Assembly (NCBI GenBank): GCA_023249675.1
Contig: JAHFCE010000004.1
Span: 675-64,674 of the forward strand
DNA: 64,000 nucleotides
Direction of reading: 5' to 3'
Source of the DNA: Elusimicrobiota bacterium
Lineage (GTDB): Bacteria > Elusimicrobiota > Elusimicrobia > UBA1565 > UBA9628
Each line of letters starts with the position of its first letter. Within the stretch, counting starts at the first letter, position 1. Positions 27,920 to 37,735 of the stretch are shown one piece after another. Position numbers and translations under genes: made by a program. The notes beneath the pieces were generated by a model. That model worked only from the letters and a program-made list of their open reading frames with translations. It ran no database searches and was not told the origin of the DNA.

Positions 27920-30900
27920 ATGAGGCGCTTTCCCCTGCGCCGCGTCCTGGGAGCCTTTCTCGCCCTTGTCCTCGTCGTGGGCGCTCCCGGTTCCGAGGCC
28001 TATTACGCCGCTGCCCAGACCATCGGCGGGCGCGCCTCTGAGCCGGGCTCCGCCTCGCGGGCGATTCCCATCCTGGGTCTATCCGGACCCTCCTCTGAGG
28101 TCTCCTCACTGTCTGCCGCGGCGTTTTCCCTTTCCCCCGCCGTTCTGTCCGCTCCCGTCGCTGCACCGGAAGTCCGTGCCGTTCCGGCCGCCGCGTTGGC
28201 CGTCCCCGCGCGGGCTGCTGCCGCCGGGGTTGCCGCCGTCCCAACGCGATCGGCGCATGTCTCCGCGCTGCCCGCCGCGGCCGTCGCCGAGACGAGCAGT
28301 GCCGTCGGAACTCTGTTCGACGGTTCGGCCGCCAAACACGCCGTCGAGACGCCCGTCGTCGCTTCGGTCCGCCGAGGTGCGTTTGGCCGCTCGATCACCA
28401 AGGGTCTTGCGATCCTCGCCCTGTCCCTTGGCGTGCTGGGAGTCTCGCAGGACGCCCACGCTCAGCTCCTGCCGTTGATGCCGCCGCCCATCGTCTCGCC
28501 GAGCGACCCCGCAGACAAGCTCCTGCAGACCAAGGTCCGGACCGTCCAGGATGTCATTGACTTGATCAATCGGAGCATCGCCGGGGCCTTGAAGAAGGCC
28601 GCGACGCCGGCGGCGCAGGCCCCCGCGCCCGTCGTTCTGCCCCGGCCCATCGAGGCCGGCGTCGTTGTGGACCGCCAGGGCGTGACCGTCGGCGAGCGCA
28701 TCCACCTGACGATCACTTTGCGCAATACCTCGGACAAGCCGGTCACGCTGGAGGGTCTGCGTTCCTCTCTGCAGGAGGCTCTGCCCGAGGATCTCGAGCT
28801 CGAGGGTAAGGACGCCGAGGCGCCGCTCGCCCTCGCTCCGGGCGAGAGTCAGACTATCGTCTACGAGGCGATTCCGTTCGGCTCGGGGACGCTCACTTTG
28901 GACGGCGGCATCGCGGTCGTCGCGGTCGGCGAGACCGCCGCCTATCCCCAGGGCATCGAGATCGTCCTGCCCGCGACCGAGATCACCGTCGCGTCCGTTC
29001 TCACGCCCGACTGGAAGGAGAAGGGCCTGCGCGACATCGTCGGCGTCAAGCGCGCCGATGGTCCAGATTGGATGTGGCTCGCGGCGATTCCTCTTGGGAT
29101 TCTGCTGCTGGTTGGCGTGCACCGCCTGGTCGCGGCGCGCCGCCTGTATCCGAAGCTCAACACCCAGCGCCTCTCACTCGTCACGGTCGCCGAGGCGGAG
29201 TTGGCGCGACTGAAGGCCGCGTCCGACGACCGCGACGCGGCCTCTTTTTATGCCCGCTACCAAGACCTTTTGACCGGCTTTATGGTCGATTTTGCGGGCC
29301 TGCCCAAGGCGGCGCGCGATGCGCGCGCGCTGGAGCGCGACCTGCGCAAGTCCTCCTATGACGCGGGGCAGATTTCCGTTGCGGCGCGTCTGGCCGCCGC
29401 GGCCGAGGCCGCGCGCTTCGCGGGCCTTGAGAAAGATGCTTCCGAGCGCGGGCGCATGCTCGACCGCCTCGCGGCCCTCATCGAGAGCGTGGCCGGCAAG
29501 GCCGGCCAGCCGCAGGCGGACAACACGGGCGTGTTCGCGCTGCTGGCACTTTTGCCCGGCGCCGCCGGCCTGGCTTTCGGCAGTCCCTGGGTCCTTCTTC
29601 TTCTGGCCCCGTTCGCAGCCTATGCCCTCTGGTCGTGGCGCAATCGGGCCAAAGGCGGGCGTTTTACCGTTTCCTCATCCGCGCAGACGCCCGCGCGCCG
29701 CACCGTGCGCGAGCGTCTCGCGGGCCTGCCGCGCGTCCTGCGCTTGGCCGCCTTGGGTCTGATCATCCTGGCGCTCGCGCGGCCGATGATCGGCACCCAG
29801 CGCAGCGAGACCTTCATCCCCTCGACGGACACGGTGGTCTCGATCGACTTGTCGAGTTCGATGAGCGGCGACAAACTCCAGGGCGTACGCGACGCCGTGC
29901 GCGGCTACATCGAGGAGCAGCGCCGCGGCACCGAGAATCGTGTCGGCATGGTCACCTTCTCCGATGACCCCTACCTCGACGTCAAGCTGACGACCGACTA
30001 CGATGCTTTGATCTCTCATCTTAAGGAGCTCGGGACTTCGGGAAATACGGCAGTCGGCAAGGCGATGCTGACCTCGATCGCCCACTTCCTTGAGCTTAAC
30101 GCTCTCGATCTTGACGCCCAGGCCGACCCGCGCGCGGCCGAGGTTCAGCGTCTGCTGCGAGACCAAGGCCTGTCCGCGGCGCTCGCCTACGCCAAACCGT
30201 ATCCGGATCTGATGCAGAAAATCCTGCAGCCGGACCGCGCGAAGATCGTCGTGCTTTTCACGGACGGCGACTCCAACTCCGGCATCGACCCCCAGGCCGC
30301 GGCCTCGATTGCCGCCTCCCTCGGCGTGAAGATCTACGGCGTGGGCATCGCGGGCCCTCACGAATCCTTCAACGAAGCGACCTTGCGCGGCGTGGCTGAG
30401 AAGACGGGCGCGAAGTTCTTCCGCGCCGGCGACGCGGACGCGATGCGCGCGGTTCTTCTCGAGATATCCCGGCTGGAAAAGAGCCCGGCCAAGATCGTCT
30501 CGAGCGTCACGGTCAAGGATTACACGAGCCTGCTCGCACTTCTGGCTTTCCTGCTTCTCGGCGCCGAGCTGACGCTCGCCAACACGCGCCTGCGCACGTT
30601 GTACGGCATGGCCTTCGTGATGGCCCTCGGCGCGGGTCCTTTGGATGCGCCGCGTGCAGTCCCGGCGCCGCCCGCCGCGGTCGCGGCTTCGGCCGAGGCG
30701 CCGAAGTCGGCGACCGAGGCGGTGCCGCCCGAGGTGATCGAGGGCAACAAGCTGTATCATCAGGGCCTTTTCGCCCAGGCGCTCAAGAAGTACGGCGAGG
30801 CGATCGAGCGCCATCCCGATGTTCCCGAGATTTACTTCAACATGGCCGATGTTTACCTGCGCCTGGGCGAGAACGTGAAGGCCGACGCCGCCTGGGCGAA

Positions 30901-33900
30901 GTACCTGGCGCTGACCCCGGACCTCAAGAAGCAGTCGCAGACCCTCTTCAACCTCGCGAACTCGGCGCTTGAGGCCGGCGACGCCGAGAAGGCGGTTGAG
31001 CTCTATAAGGAAGCCCTGCGCCGCGACTCCGGCAATCAGGACGCGAAGTGGAATCTTGAGGCGCTCAAGCAGGCGCAAAAGGAGCAGCAGCAACAGCAGC
31101 AGGACTCGAAGAAGGGAAAAGCCGGGAAGCAGAAAGGAAAGCCAGGCAAGCAGAAGGGCAAGTCCAGCGAGGGCCAACCCGAGCAAGGCCAACCCGGCAA
31201 CGGTCAGCCTGGTGACGGCAAACCCGCCCAGGCCAAACCCGATCCGCAGGCGGGTGCTGACAGGCTCGGCCAAGAGCTCGGCGCTCAGGATAAGGAAGCA
31301 AAGGACGCCGCGCGCGAGTACATGACCCGCAGGGGCTCCGGCGTGTGGGGCGTGGCCGCTGTGCCTCTGGCCTTCGCCGGACAAGGCATCGTCTTTTCCT
31401 CCTCGGCTTTTCTCTGGGCTGTCGTTCTGGGCCTGCCGGTCGCGGCTTTGCTCGTCGCGTGGGGTATCAAGAAGCGGTTGGACGCGGCTCGGCGCCTCAG
31501 CCCCGGAACCGCGCCGAAGAGTTTCCGGTCCTGGTGGGGGGCGCGCCGTTTCCTGGGCAAGTCGGCGTTGGCGCTGGCGGCGCTGGGCCTGATCGGCCTG
31601 ACCGCCGGCGATCCGCGCGGCGGCATGGTGGATGAGCGCGTCAATTTCGGCGGCAAGGACATCGTCGTCACCGTCGACGGCTCCTACAGCATGGTTTACG
31701 CCGAGGACGGGCGCATGGCGCGCACGCAGAAGGAGCTCAGCGAGTTCATCATGCGCCTGCAGGGCACCGATCGCGTGGGCCTCGTGGTCTTCGCGGGCCA
31801 GGCGCGCACGGCTTCCCCGATCTCGATCGACTACAGTAACTCCGAGTTCAAGATCAACCGGCTCGATGTCGAGGCGCGTGATCTTGCTGAGGGCTCGAAC
31901 CTCGCCGCCGCGATCGAGTACTCAGCCGCGCACTTCGAGACGGCCAAGAAGTTGGGCGACCGTCAGCGCATTCTGATCGTCATCTCCGACGGCGACGTGC
32001 CCGAGGCGGACATCGATGATGCGATCACAGCCGCCGCCGAGCACGGCGTGACCGTCTACGCGATCGGCGTCGGCGACCCCGCCGGCACCAAGATCAAAAT
32101 ACCGACGTCCGATGGGACTGGCACCATGTATCTGATCGACGATAAGACCGGCGAGTCTGCGGTCACGCGCCTCAACGAAGCTCCCCTGCGCAAGCTCTCC
32201 GAACGCACGGGCGGCGCGTACTTCCGCGCCGGCGGCCGAGCGTCCATCGACCGTATACTCAACGAGGTCTCCCGCCTTGAGAAAGGCCAGAGGGGCGATC
32301 AGATCAAGTCGCCGAGACCGATTGGCGTCTACCTGCTGTGGCCAGCACTCCTGATGCTGCTCCTCGACCTGCTTCTGCCCGGCCGCTCTTTGCTCAGACG
32401 CGGTGTGCCGGCTCAGAAGCTCGCAGCCGCGGAAAAGCCGAAAAGCGGCGGCTCCGGGGCGCTGCTCGGCGCGGCGCTGATTCCTCTCGGCGCCTGGCCC
32501 CAGATACTGCCTTTCGCCGCATTCGCGGTCGTCGTTGCCGCCTACCTCGCCGCCGACTCCTGGAGCGGCGGGGCGATCACGCGGCGCATCCGCGAGGCAT
32601 GGCAAAGCCGGCGCGGCGTCGTTGAAAAAGGCGTCGCCGCCGATCTGGTCCATCTGTACGATTTGCGCGAGGCCGACGAGCGCCGTTTGTCCGCCTTCGT
32701 CAAACGCTGGCAGAATGCCTCGGAGCCCCGGCACGAAGCCTTGATCGCGGCGGCCGCCCGCGATGGGGCGCTGTGGCGCGAAAGTCTCACCGCCGCTTAT
32801 TTATCGGGCGCAGCACCCGAGACGCTCGAGAAGATCCTGGCCGCCCTGCGCCGCACGGCGCGCCAGCGTCTGGAGCCGCTTGCGCCCGTGACCGGCCGCA
32901 TGTTGGCGCGGCGCGAGCTGATTGCCTGGATGGCGCACGCCGAGGCCGAGGCCCGCCTCGCGGCGCTTGCCGCCGTCGCCGCGGGCCAGCCTGCCGTCCT
33001 CGCCGTGCCGGCGCCCGCGTCCGCTCCCGCCGGTTTTTTCGCCCGATTCAAGAGGGGTGCTGTGGTCGGCATGCTGGTTTTGATGATCGCGCTGACCGGC
33101 GTGTCCTCGGTCGGCACGGCGCATTTTCGTGCCGAGCAGCGCGCCGCGGCCGAGTTCACCCTCAAGAACTTTTATGCCGAAGATCTGTTCGTTTTCTCTG
33201 ATCGCTACGTCGACGCGCGCATCCCCGAGCAAGTTCTGCCCGCGCTCAAGCGCTGGCACGAGTCGCGCAAAACCGCGGGCGCGGACTTTGCGCGCGCGCT
33301 GGCGATCCTGCGCGAGTCGCCAGACCCTAAGGCCGACAACATCCTCGTGGCGATCTTCCGTCATGTCGGCGTCCTGCCGCTCACGAACGCCGGCAAGGAC
33401 GTTCTTCTGCGCGCGCTGATCGAGCGCGAGAGCGACTCGCTGTGGAACTCGATGGACGATCTGATCCAGTCATCGCGCGGCGATCCGGCCGCGGCCCGGA
33501 TGCTGGTCAGGCTTGTGACTCTTGGCGTCGAGTCCAATAACGAGAAGACGATCCTTCGGTTGTTTCGCGTGCTCAAGAGCCCAAATGAGTCGGTCGCGCA
33601 GCTCTCCGGCAGGGTGTTGTTCGCTTACCTGTCGCGCGACGGCGGCTCCCGGTTTTTTGAGATATTGAAAACGGTTCAGGCCACATATGAGCTTGATCCA
33701 GATCTACAGCTGTGGACGGCGTCTTTCGCCTTCTTCCGCCTCACCGACCCGGCCGCGGCCGTGGCTGATCTCAGACAGGCCAAGGACTTGCTCGACCGGG
33801 CGCTCATCAACGCCGCCCGCCTCGATGCCGTCCGCCGGGCGATCTACGCGCAGACGCCGCCGGATGAGGACATCGAGGCTCCGCCCTCTTTGACGACGGA

Positions 33901-36241
33901 GCTGGTCGACCTCGCGGACCACGTGTTGGGCGACGGCGGGGCTTCCGCGTCCTCGGCCGAGGCGGCTCGCTTCCTCGTGACCGAGGCGACGAATTTATTT
34001 ATCCGGGAAGCGGAGGCGGCGATCCCCGGTCTCCACGAGCGCCTGATTCAGGACGGCGTCACCCTGCCTGACGGCCAGGGCTTCATCTTCACGACGGCGA
34101 CCCCCCGGGAACGCTATAGGCTCGACCACTTGAGGGCCTTCTGGGCCGCGCTGGAGGACATGGGCGGGCCGCTCGTCGCGGAGCCGACGCAGGAGAACGC
34201 GGCCCTGCGCGAACTTCTCGACCGCGCCGGCGCGACGATCGCAAAAAGTCTTGAGGCGGGGGCTAAGGCCGGCATGAAGGAGAGCGGCGGCGTGCCGGAT
34301 GCGGCGGCAGATCAGCTCTTGCCTGTCCTGCGCGAGGGCTACCGGGTGTTTAGCCGGGACTTCTTCCTACGCGTCCTGCGCGCGGAGAGCCTGGCTCCCG
34401 CGTTCGGCGATCCCGCGGGTCCGTTCGCCTACCCGGAAGCGCTCGACGCGGCCTCGCTCGCGAAACTGCGCGAGGCCTTGCTCGGGATTGCCCGTTCCGG
34501 CAACGGCTGGGATGATGACGGCAATCCGCGGACGTTGACCTGGGGGGAGAAGATATATCTCGTCGGCGCGCTCGAGGCGGTCGACGCGGCTCGATGGACT
34601 TACTATCCAGATGCGGCCATGCCGGGCGCGAGCGACGCGGAGTCTCTCGCGCTGGCGCGCCTGGCCTTGGCCCTTGCGGCGCATCCCAAGGACGCCGACT
34701 TCGCCCTCAAGGCGGAGGAGAGCCTGATCAAGCTTTTGGCCAGGGGTCCGCTCAATACCGAAGACGCGCTCAAGGTCCTGGAGCAGATCTTCACGGTCGT
34801 CAACGGCACCGAGAATGCGGCCGCGGCGACCGCCGCGATCGTCGACGCGATGAGACTTCCCAATAGCGCCGTTCTGGCGCCGGCGGTTGCCGCCATGATC
34901 CTGAACCCGGCGCTCCATAACGGCTGGAATGTGTTCCCTGGCGATGTGTTCGTCGAGAGGTTGCGCGACAAGGGCTTCTTGAATAAGAACTTGGACGGCG
35001 ACTACGAGTTCAAGCAATCCTACACGCGTCAGGAAGTCGCGGCGATCCGCGCCTGGCTCAAGGGCGTGCTGGCTGCGGGCCGAGGCCGGGAGTCCGGGGC
35101 CTCTCGACCTCTTCAGGATAAGGAGAAGGCGGCGTTGCGCCGGGCGATCGCCGCCGCCGAACAGGCGTTGAAATGCTTCCCCGCCCCGGCGGACCCGGGC
35201 CTCCACGCCTTCGCGCCGCTGACTATGGCCGCTTTGCCCGGTCTGGCGCCGTGGCTGCTGTTCACGATCCTCGGCCTGAGCGCGGCGTATCTTGTCTGGC
35301 GCCTGCTGGCGCGACGAACGTCCGGCGCCGCAGTCGAAAGTCCCGCGCGCGCGGAGGTCCCCGCCGACGTGATCGCGCGCCACCGCCGCATCGAGCTCTC
35401 TGCCCGCCGCCTGGCGAGCGCCGTCGGCGGGGGCTTATTCCGCTCGCGCTTCATCGGCCCGGGTGGCATCGACTTCGCCGAGGCCCGCCCCTATCAGGGC
35501 GAGGACCTGCGCGAGATGGACTGGAAGACCTCCGCGAAGAAGGGCGAACCGTTCGCCAAGAAATTCGAGCTCGAGCGCGACATGCCCTTGATGCTTGTCA
35601 TCGACATCAGCCGCTCCGGGCGCTTCGGCACGCGCGGGACCGACAAGCGCACGGTGATCGAGGACGCGGCGGCCGTGCTCGCCCTGGCCGCCGCCCACTC
35701 CAACATCCGGGTCGGCGCCGTGCTCGTCTCCGACCGCGTGGAGAAGGTCATCCCCGCGCGCGGCGGCGCGCGCCACGCGATGGCGATCGTCGACGCGATT
35801 CTTCAGGCCGAGCCGACGGGCGTTGCGACCAACCTCAAGCCCGGTCTCGAGGCTGCCGGCCGCCTGCTTGGCTCGCGCGCGATGGTCGCCGTGCTCTCCG
35901 ACTTCCTCGCCCCCGATTTCAAGGATGCGCTCGGCGCGCTCGCCTCGCGCCATGATGTTCGCGCCATCCGCGTGAGCGACCCGGCCGAGCTCGGCCCGCT
36001 GCCCGACGTGGGCCTGCTGCCTGTGGTAGACGCCGAGACCGGCGTCACGCGCCTGCTCGACACCTCCTCGCGCGCCGGACGCGCCGAGGCTGCCGCCGCC
36101 GTGGCCCGCCGCGAGGCCGCCATCGAGAACGCCTTTGACGCGGCGCGCCTTCATCCGATTTTGATTTCCACCGCGGGAGACCCGCTCGACAGCCTCGAGC
36201 GCGGCTTCCATCCCAAAGCCAAGCCGTCCTTCACGCCGTAA
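27920..36241 (+). CDS. Giant fused BatD-BatA-BatC-BatB-DUF58-like membrane protein
   Basis: One uninterrupted 2773-residue chain unites proteins normally encoded by a bat operon. In order: signal peptide (1-32); Ala/Pro/Val-rich tract; a second signal-like helix (about 150-182, ending AHAQ); a BatD-like beta domain (about 243-375), membrane helix and DUF4381-like cytoplasmic-type helices (to 525); BatA-like helices with VWA domain 1, MIDAS D643-x-S645-x-S647 and FTDGDSNSG; BatC-like TPRs (about 941-1055) with a Q7 and Lys/Gly/Gln-rich tail; membrane helices; VWA domain 2 with D1253-x-S1255-x-S1257 and VISDGD; more helices; a long helical, HEAT-like region I do not recognise (about 1738-2427); a membrane helix; and DUF58 (about 2484-2771; RPYQGEDLREMDWKTSAKK). 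The ATG at 27920 is preferred over an in-frame TTG at 27908 because it starts a clean signal peptide. No ribosome-binding site is visible. Family function: envelope stress or metal-dependent complex assembly with MoxR; the exact role here is unknown. Confidence 0.9.
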   Translation: MRRFPLRRVLGAFLALVLVVGAPGSEAYYAAAQTIGGRASEPGSASRAIPILGLSGPSSEVSSLSAAAFSLSPAVLSAPVAAPEVRAVPAAALAVPARAAAAGVAAVPTRSAHVSALPAAAVAETSSAVGTLFDGSAAKHAVETPVVASVRRGAFGRSITKGLAILALSLGVLGVSQDAHAQLLPLMPPPIVSPSDPADKLLQTKVRTVQDVIDLINRSIAGALKKAATPAAQAPAPVVLPRPIEAGVVVDRQGVTVGERIHLTITLRNTSDKPVTLEGLRSSLQEALPEDLELEGKDAEAPLALAPGESQTIVYEAIPFGSGTLTLDGGIAVVAVGETAAYPQGIEIVLPATEITVASVLTPDWKEKGLRDIVGVKRADGPDWMWLAAIPLGILLLVGVHRLVAARRLYPKLNTQRLSLVTVAEAELARLKAASDDRDAASFYARYQDLLTGFMVDFAGLPKAARDARALERDLRKSSYDAGQISVAARLAAAAEAARFAGLEKDASERGRMLDRLAALIESVAGKAGQPQADNTGVFALLALLPGAAGLAFGSPWVLLLLAPFAAYALWSWRNRAKGGRFTVSSSAQTPARRTVRERLAGLPRVLRLAALGLIILALARPMIGTQRSETFIPSTDTVVSIDLSSSMSGDKLQGVRDAVRGYIEEQRRGTENRVGMVTFSDDPYLDVKLTTDYDALISHLKELGTSGNTAVGKAMLTSIAHFLELNALDLDAQADPRAAEVQRLLRDQGLSAALAYAKPYPDLMQKILQPDRAKIVVLFTDGDSNSGIDPQAAASIAASLGVKIYGVGIAGPHESFNEATLRGVAEKTGAKFFRAGDADAMRAVLLEISRLEKSPAKIVSSVTVKDYTSLLALLAFLLLGAELTLANTRLRTLYGMAFVMALGAGPLDAPRAVPAPPAAVAASAEAPKSATEAVPPEVIEGNKLYHQGLFAQALKKYGEAIERHPDVPEIYFNMADVYLRLGENVKADAAWAKYLALTPDLKKQSQTLFNLANSALEAGDAEKAVELYKEALRRDSGNQDAKWNLEALKQAQKEQQQQQQDSKKGKAGKQKGKPGKQKGKSSEGQPEQGQPGNGQPGDGKPAQAKPDPQAGADRLGQELGAQDKEAKDAAREYMTRRGSGVWGVAAVPLAFAGQGIVFSSSAFLWAVVLGLPVAALLVAWGIKKRLDAARRLSPGTAPKSFRSWWGARRFLGKSALALAALGLIGLTAGDPRGGMVDERVNFGGKDIVVTVDGSYSMVYAEDGRMARTQKELSEFIMRLQGTDRVGLVVFAGQARTASPISIDYSNSEFKINRLDVEARDLAEGSNLAAAIEYSAAHFETAKKLGDRQRILIVISDGDVPEADIDDAITAAAEHGVTVYAIGVGDPAGTKIKIPTSDGTGTMYLIDDKTGESAVTRLNEAPLRKLSERTGGAYFRAGGRASIDRILNEVSRLEKGQRGDQIKSPRPIGVYLLWPALLMLLLDLLLPGRSLLRRGVPAQKLAAAEKPKSGGSGALLGAALIPLGAWPQILPFAAFAVVVAAYLAADSWSGGAITRRIREAWQSRRGVVEKGVAADLVHLYDLREADERRLSAFVKRWQNASEPRHEALIAAAARDGALWRESLTAAYLSGAAPETLEKILAALRRTARQRLEPLAPVTGRMLARRELIAWMAHAEAEARLAALAAVAAGQPAVLAVPAPASAPAGFFARFKRGAVVGMLVLMIALTGVSSVGTAHFRAEQRAAAEFTLKNFYAEDLFVFSDRYVDARIPEQVLPALKRWHESRKTAGADFARALAILRESPDPKADNILVAIFRHVGVLPLTNAGKDVLLRALIERESDSLWNSMDDLIQSSRGDPAAARMLVRLVTLGVESNNEKTILRLFRVLKSPNESVAQLSGRVLFAYLSRDGGSRFFEILKTVQATYELDPDLQLWTASFAFFRLTDPAAAVADLRQAKDLLDRALINAARLDAVRRAIYAQTPPDEDIEAPPSLTTELVDLADHVLGDGGASASSAEAARFLVTEATNLFIREAEAAIPGLHERLIQDGVTLPDGQGFIFTTATPRERYRLDHLRAFWAALEDMGGPLVAEPTQENAALRELLDRAGATIAKSLEAGAKAGMKESGGVPDAAADQLLPVLREGYRVFSRDFFLRVLRAESLAPAFGDPAGPFAYPEALDAASLAKLREALLGIARSGNGWDDDGNPRTLTWGEKIYLVGALEAVDAARWTYYPDAAMPGASDAESLALARLALALAAHPKDADFALKAEESLIKLLARGPLNTEDALKVLEQIFTVVNGTENAAAATAAIVDAMRLPNSAVLAPAVAAMILNPALHNGWNVFPGDVFVERLRDKGFLNKNLDGDYEFKQSYTRQEVAAIRAWLKGVLAAGRGRESGASRPLQDKEKAALRRAIAAAEQALKCFPAPADPGLHAFAPLTMAALPGLAPWLLFTILGLSAAYLVWRLLARRTSGAAVESPARAEVPADVIARHRRIELSARRLASAVGGGLFRSRFIGPGGIDFAEARPYQGEDLREMDWKTSAKKGEPFAKKFELERDMPLMLVIDISRSGRFGTRGTDKRTVIEDAAAVLALAAAHSNIRVGAVLVSDRVEKVIPARGGARHAMAIVDAILQAEPTGVATNLKPGLEAAGRLLGSRAMVAVLSDFLAPDFKDALGALASRHDVRAIRVSDPAELGPLPDVGLLPVVDAETGVTRLLDTSSRAGRAEAAAAVARREAAIENAFDAARLHPILISTAGDPLDSLERGFHPKAKPSFTP

Positions 36242-36245
36242 GGAG
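36240..36245 (+). promoter_or_regulatory. Ribosome-binding site fixing the MoxR start
   Basis: AAGGAG overlaps the stop codon of the giant gene and lies 5 bases before the ATG at 36251. It shows that the signal-peptide-bearing start of the AAA+ gene is the translated one. Confidence 0.75.
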
Positions 36246-36250
36246 TATCG

Positions 36251-37690
36251 ATGAAGAAAATAAAAGTCCTTTCAAATCTCCTGAGCCTGGGGCTCGCCGC
36301 GATCATCGCGGCGCCAGCCTCGGCCCAGACCGCGGCCGGACGCGCCGCGACCCCCGGCGATTCCGCCGGGATCGTGCCGGTGTCCGGCGGCGGTCCCATC
36401 GCGCCGCTCGTGAACGGGACGCTGAGCCCGTCGGCTCTATCATTGGCGCCGTCGGTGGTGCCTGTCGCTCCCGCGCCGCAGGCCGTTGCGGCCTCCGGAG
36501 TCGAGCGCATGAAGGCCGCGACCGTCGCTTTGGCCGCGATGCCCGACCCCGGCAAGGCCTCCTCTGCGCAGATGCGCGACGCGGGCGCGATCCTCGAGGA
36601 GGCGCTGACCGGCGAGAGAGGCGTGCTGTCCGCCGCCGCCGTGGATGCCTCGCCGCGCGGCCACGTCGAAGTGGGAGGCGGGGTGGCTGATGTGGCGGTC
36701 GTACGCGCGGCCGCGGTCGTCATGCGCATCCGCGCTGAGATCGCGAAGGTCATCGTCGGTCAGAAAGAGATGATCGACTCGATTCTTATCGCGATGATCG
36801 CCGGGGAGCACGTCCTGCTTGAGGGCGTTCCCGGCGTGGCGAAGACCCAGACGGTCAATGCCTTAGCCGATGCCGTCGAGGGTGGGTTCAATCGCGTGCA
36901 GGGTGCGCACGACCTTATGCCGAGCGATGTGCTCGGCGCCGAAATCCTCGAGGAGGATCCGGCGACAGGCCGGAAAGAGTTCAAGCTCAAGAGGGGGCCG
37001 GTGTTCACCAATATCCTCCTCGCCGATGAGATCAACCGCACGACGCCGAAGACTCAGGCAGCGTTCCTCCAGGCGATGCAGGAACGCAAGGTCACGATCG
37101 GAGGCAATACGCTTGACTTGCCGAAGCCGTTCACGGTGCTCGCGACGATGAATCCGCTCGAGCAGGAAGGCGTGTTTCCTCTTCCCGAGGCCGCGCAGGA
37201 CCGATTCATGTTCAAGGTTCTCGTTCCGAAACCGAGCAAAGAGGAGCTCATCGAGATCATGCATCGCTTCAGCGGCGACAACCAGCCGAAGGCGGGCAAG
37301 ATCACCACCCTCGCCGAGCTGGTCGAGATCCGAAAAATCGCCGAGAAGGTCCGCGTCAACGGGTCAATTGAGACATACATCGCCAGCATCGTCGATGCCA
37401 CGAATAATCCGATGACGTATGGCATCGCCGCGGAGGGCGTCATCGAATCGGGAGCTTCTCCGCGCGCGGCCATCTTCCTGCTCAAGGCCGCCAAGATCAA
37501 CGCGCTGCTCGAGGGCCGCGCATGGGTCGGTCCGCGCGACGTGCGCAAGGTCGCGGCGCGCGTCCTGCGCCATCGTCTGACGCTTAGCTACGCGGCGCAC
37601 GAACTGACCACGGACCAGGTCATCGAGAACATCCTGAGCAAGGTTCCGATTCCTCAACCGCTGCCCGCGGCGGCGACTCCCGTCCCGTAG
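36251..37690 (+). CDS. moxR: MoxR family AAA+ ATPase with signal peptide
   Basis: MoxR ATPases act as chaperones for VWA-domain proteins. The AAA_3 core starts near residue 160 (RAEIAKVIVGQKEMID). Walker A is EGVPGVAKT with K198, Walker B LADEIN with D259-E260, sensor 1 TMNPLEQEG and the arginine finger region AAQDRFMF. Unusually, residues 1-27 form a clear signal peptide (charged KKIK, hydrophobic core, ending PASAQ), followed by 130 Ala/Pro/Val-rich residues. Typical MoxR is about 320 residues without a signal; this one is 479. It follows the giant gene after 9 bases, so the two surely function together. Whether the ATPase is really exported is unknown. Confidence 0.93.
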   Translation: MKKIKVLSNLLSLGLAAIIAAPASAQTAAGRAATPGDSAGIVPVSGGGPIAPLVNGTLSPSALSLAPSVVPVAPAPQAVAASGVERMKAATVALAAMPDPGKASSAQMRDAGAILEEALTGERGVLSAAAVDASPRGHVEVGGGVADVAVVRAAAVVMRIRAEIAKVIVGQKEMIDSILIAMIAGEHVLLEGVPGVAKTQTVNALADAVEGGFNRVQGAHDLMPSDVLGAEILEEDPATGRKEFKLKRGPVFTNILLADEINRTTPKTQAAFLQAMQERKVTIGGNTLDLPKPFTVLATMNPLEQEGVFPLPEAAQDRFMFKVLVPKPSKEELIEIMHRFSGDNQPKAGKITTLAELVEIRKIAEKVRVNGSIETYIASIVDATNNPMTYGIAAEGVIESGASPRAAIFLLKAAKINALLEGRAWVGPRDVRKVAARVLRHRLTLSYAAHELTTDQVIENILSKVPIPQPLPAAATPVP

Positions 37691-37735
37691 GCCACTCAGA
37701 GCGCGACGGATTGGGGGATAAGGAGGCCGCGCAGT

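Noticed and set aside
27920-36241. Giant gene as several genes joined by sequencing error
   Set aside because: The frame is open for 8.3 kb, membrane helices and linkers join the domains smoothly, and no internal ribosome-binding site with start was evident at domain borders. It cannot be fully excluded without reads.
36508-37690. Shorter MoxR starting at an internal Met, without the signal peptide
   Set aside because: The upstream ATG at 36251 has AAGGAG at ideal spacing; I see no comparable site before the internal Met.
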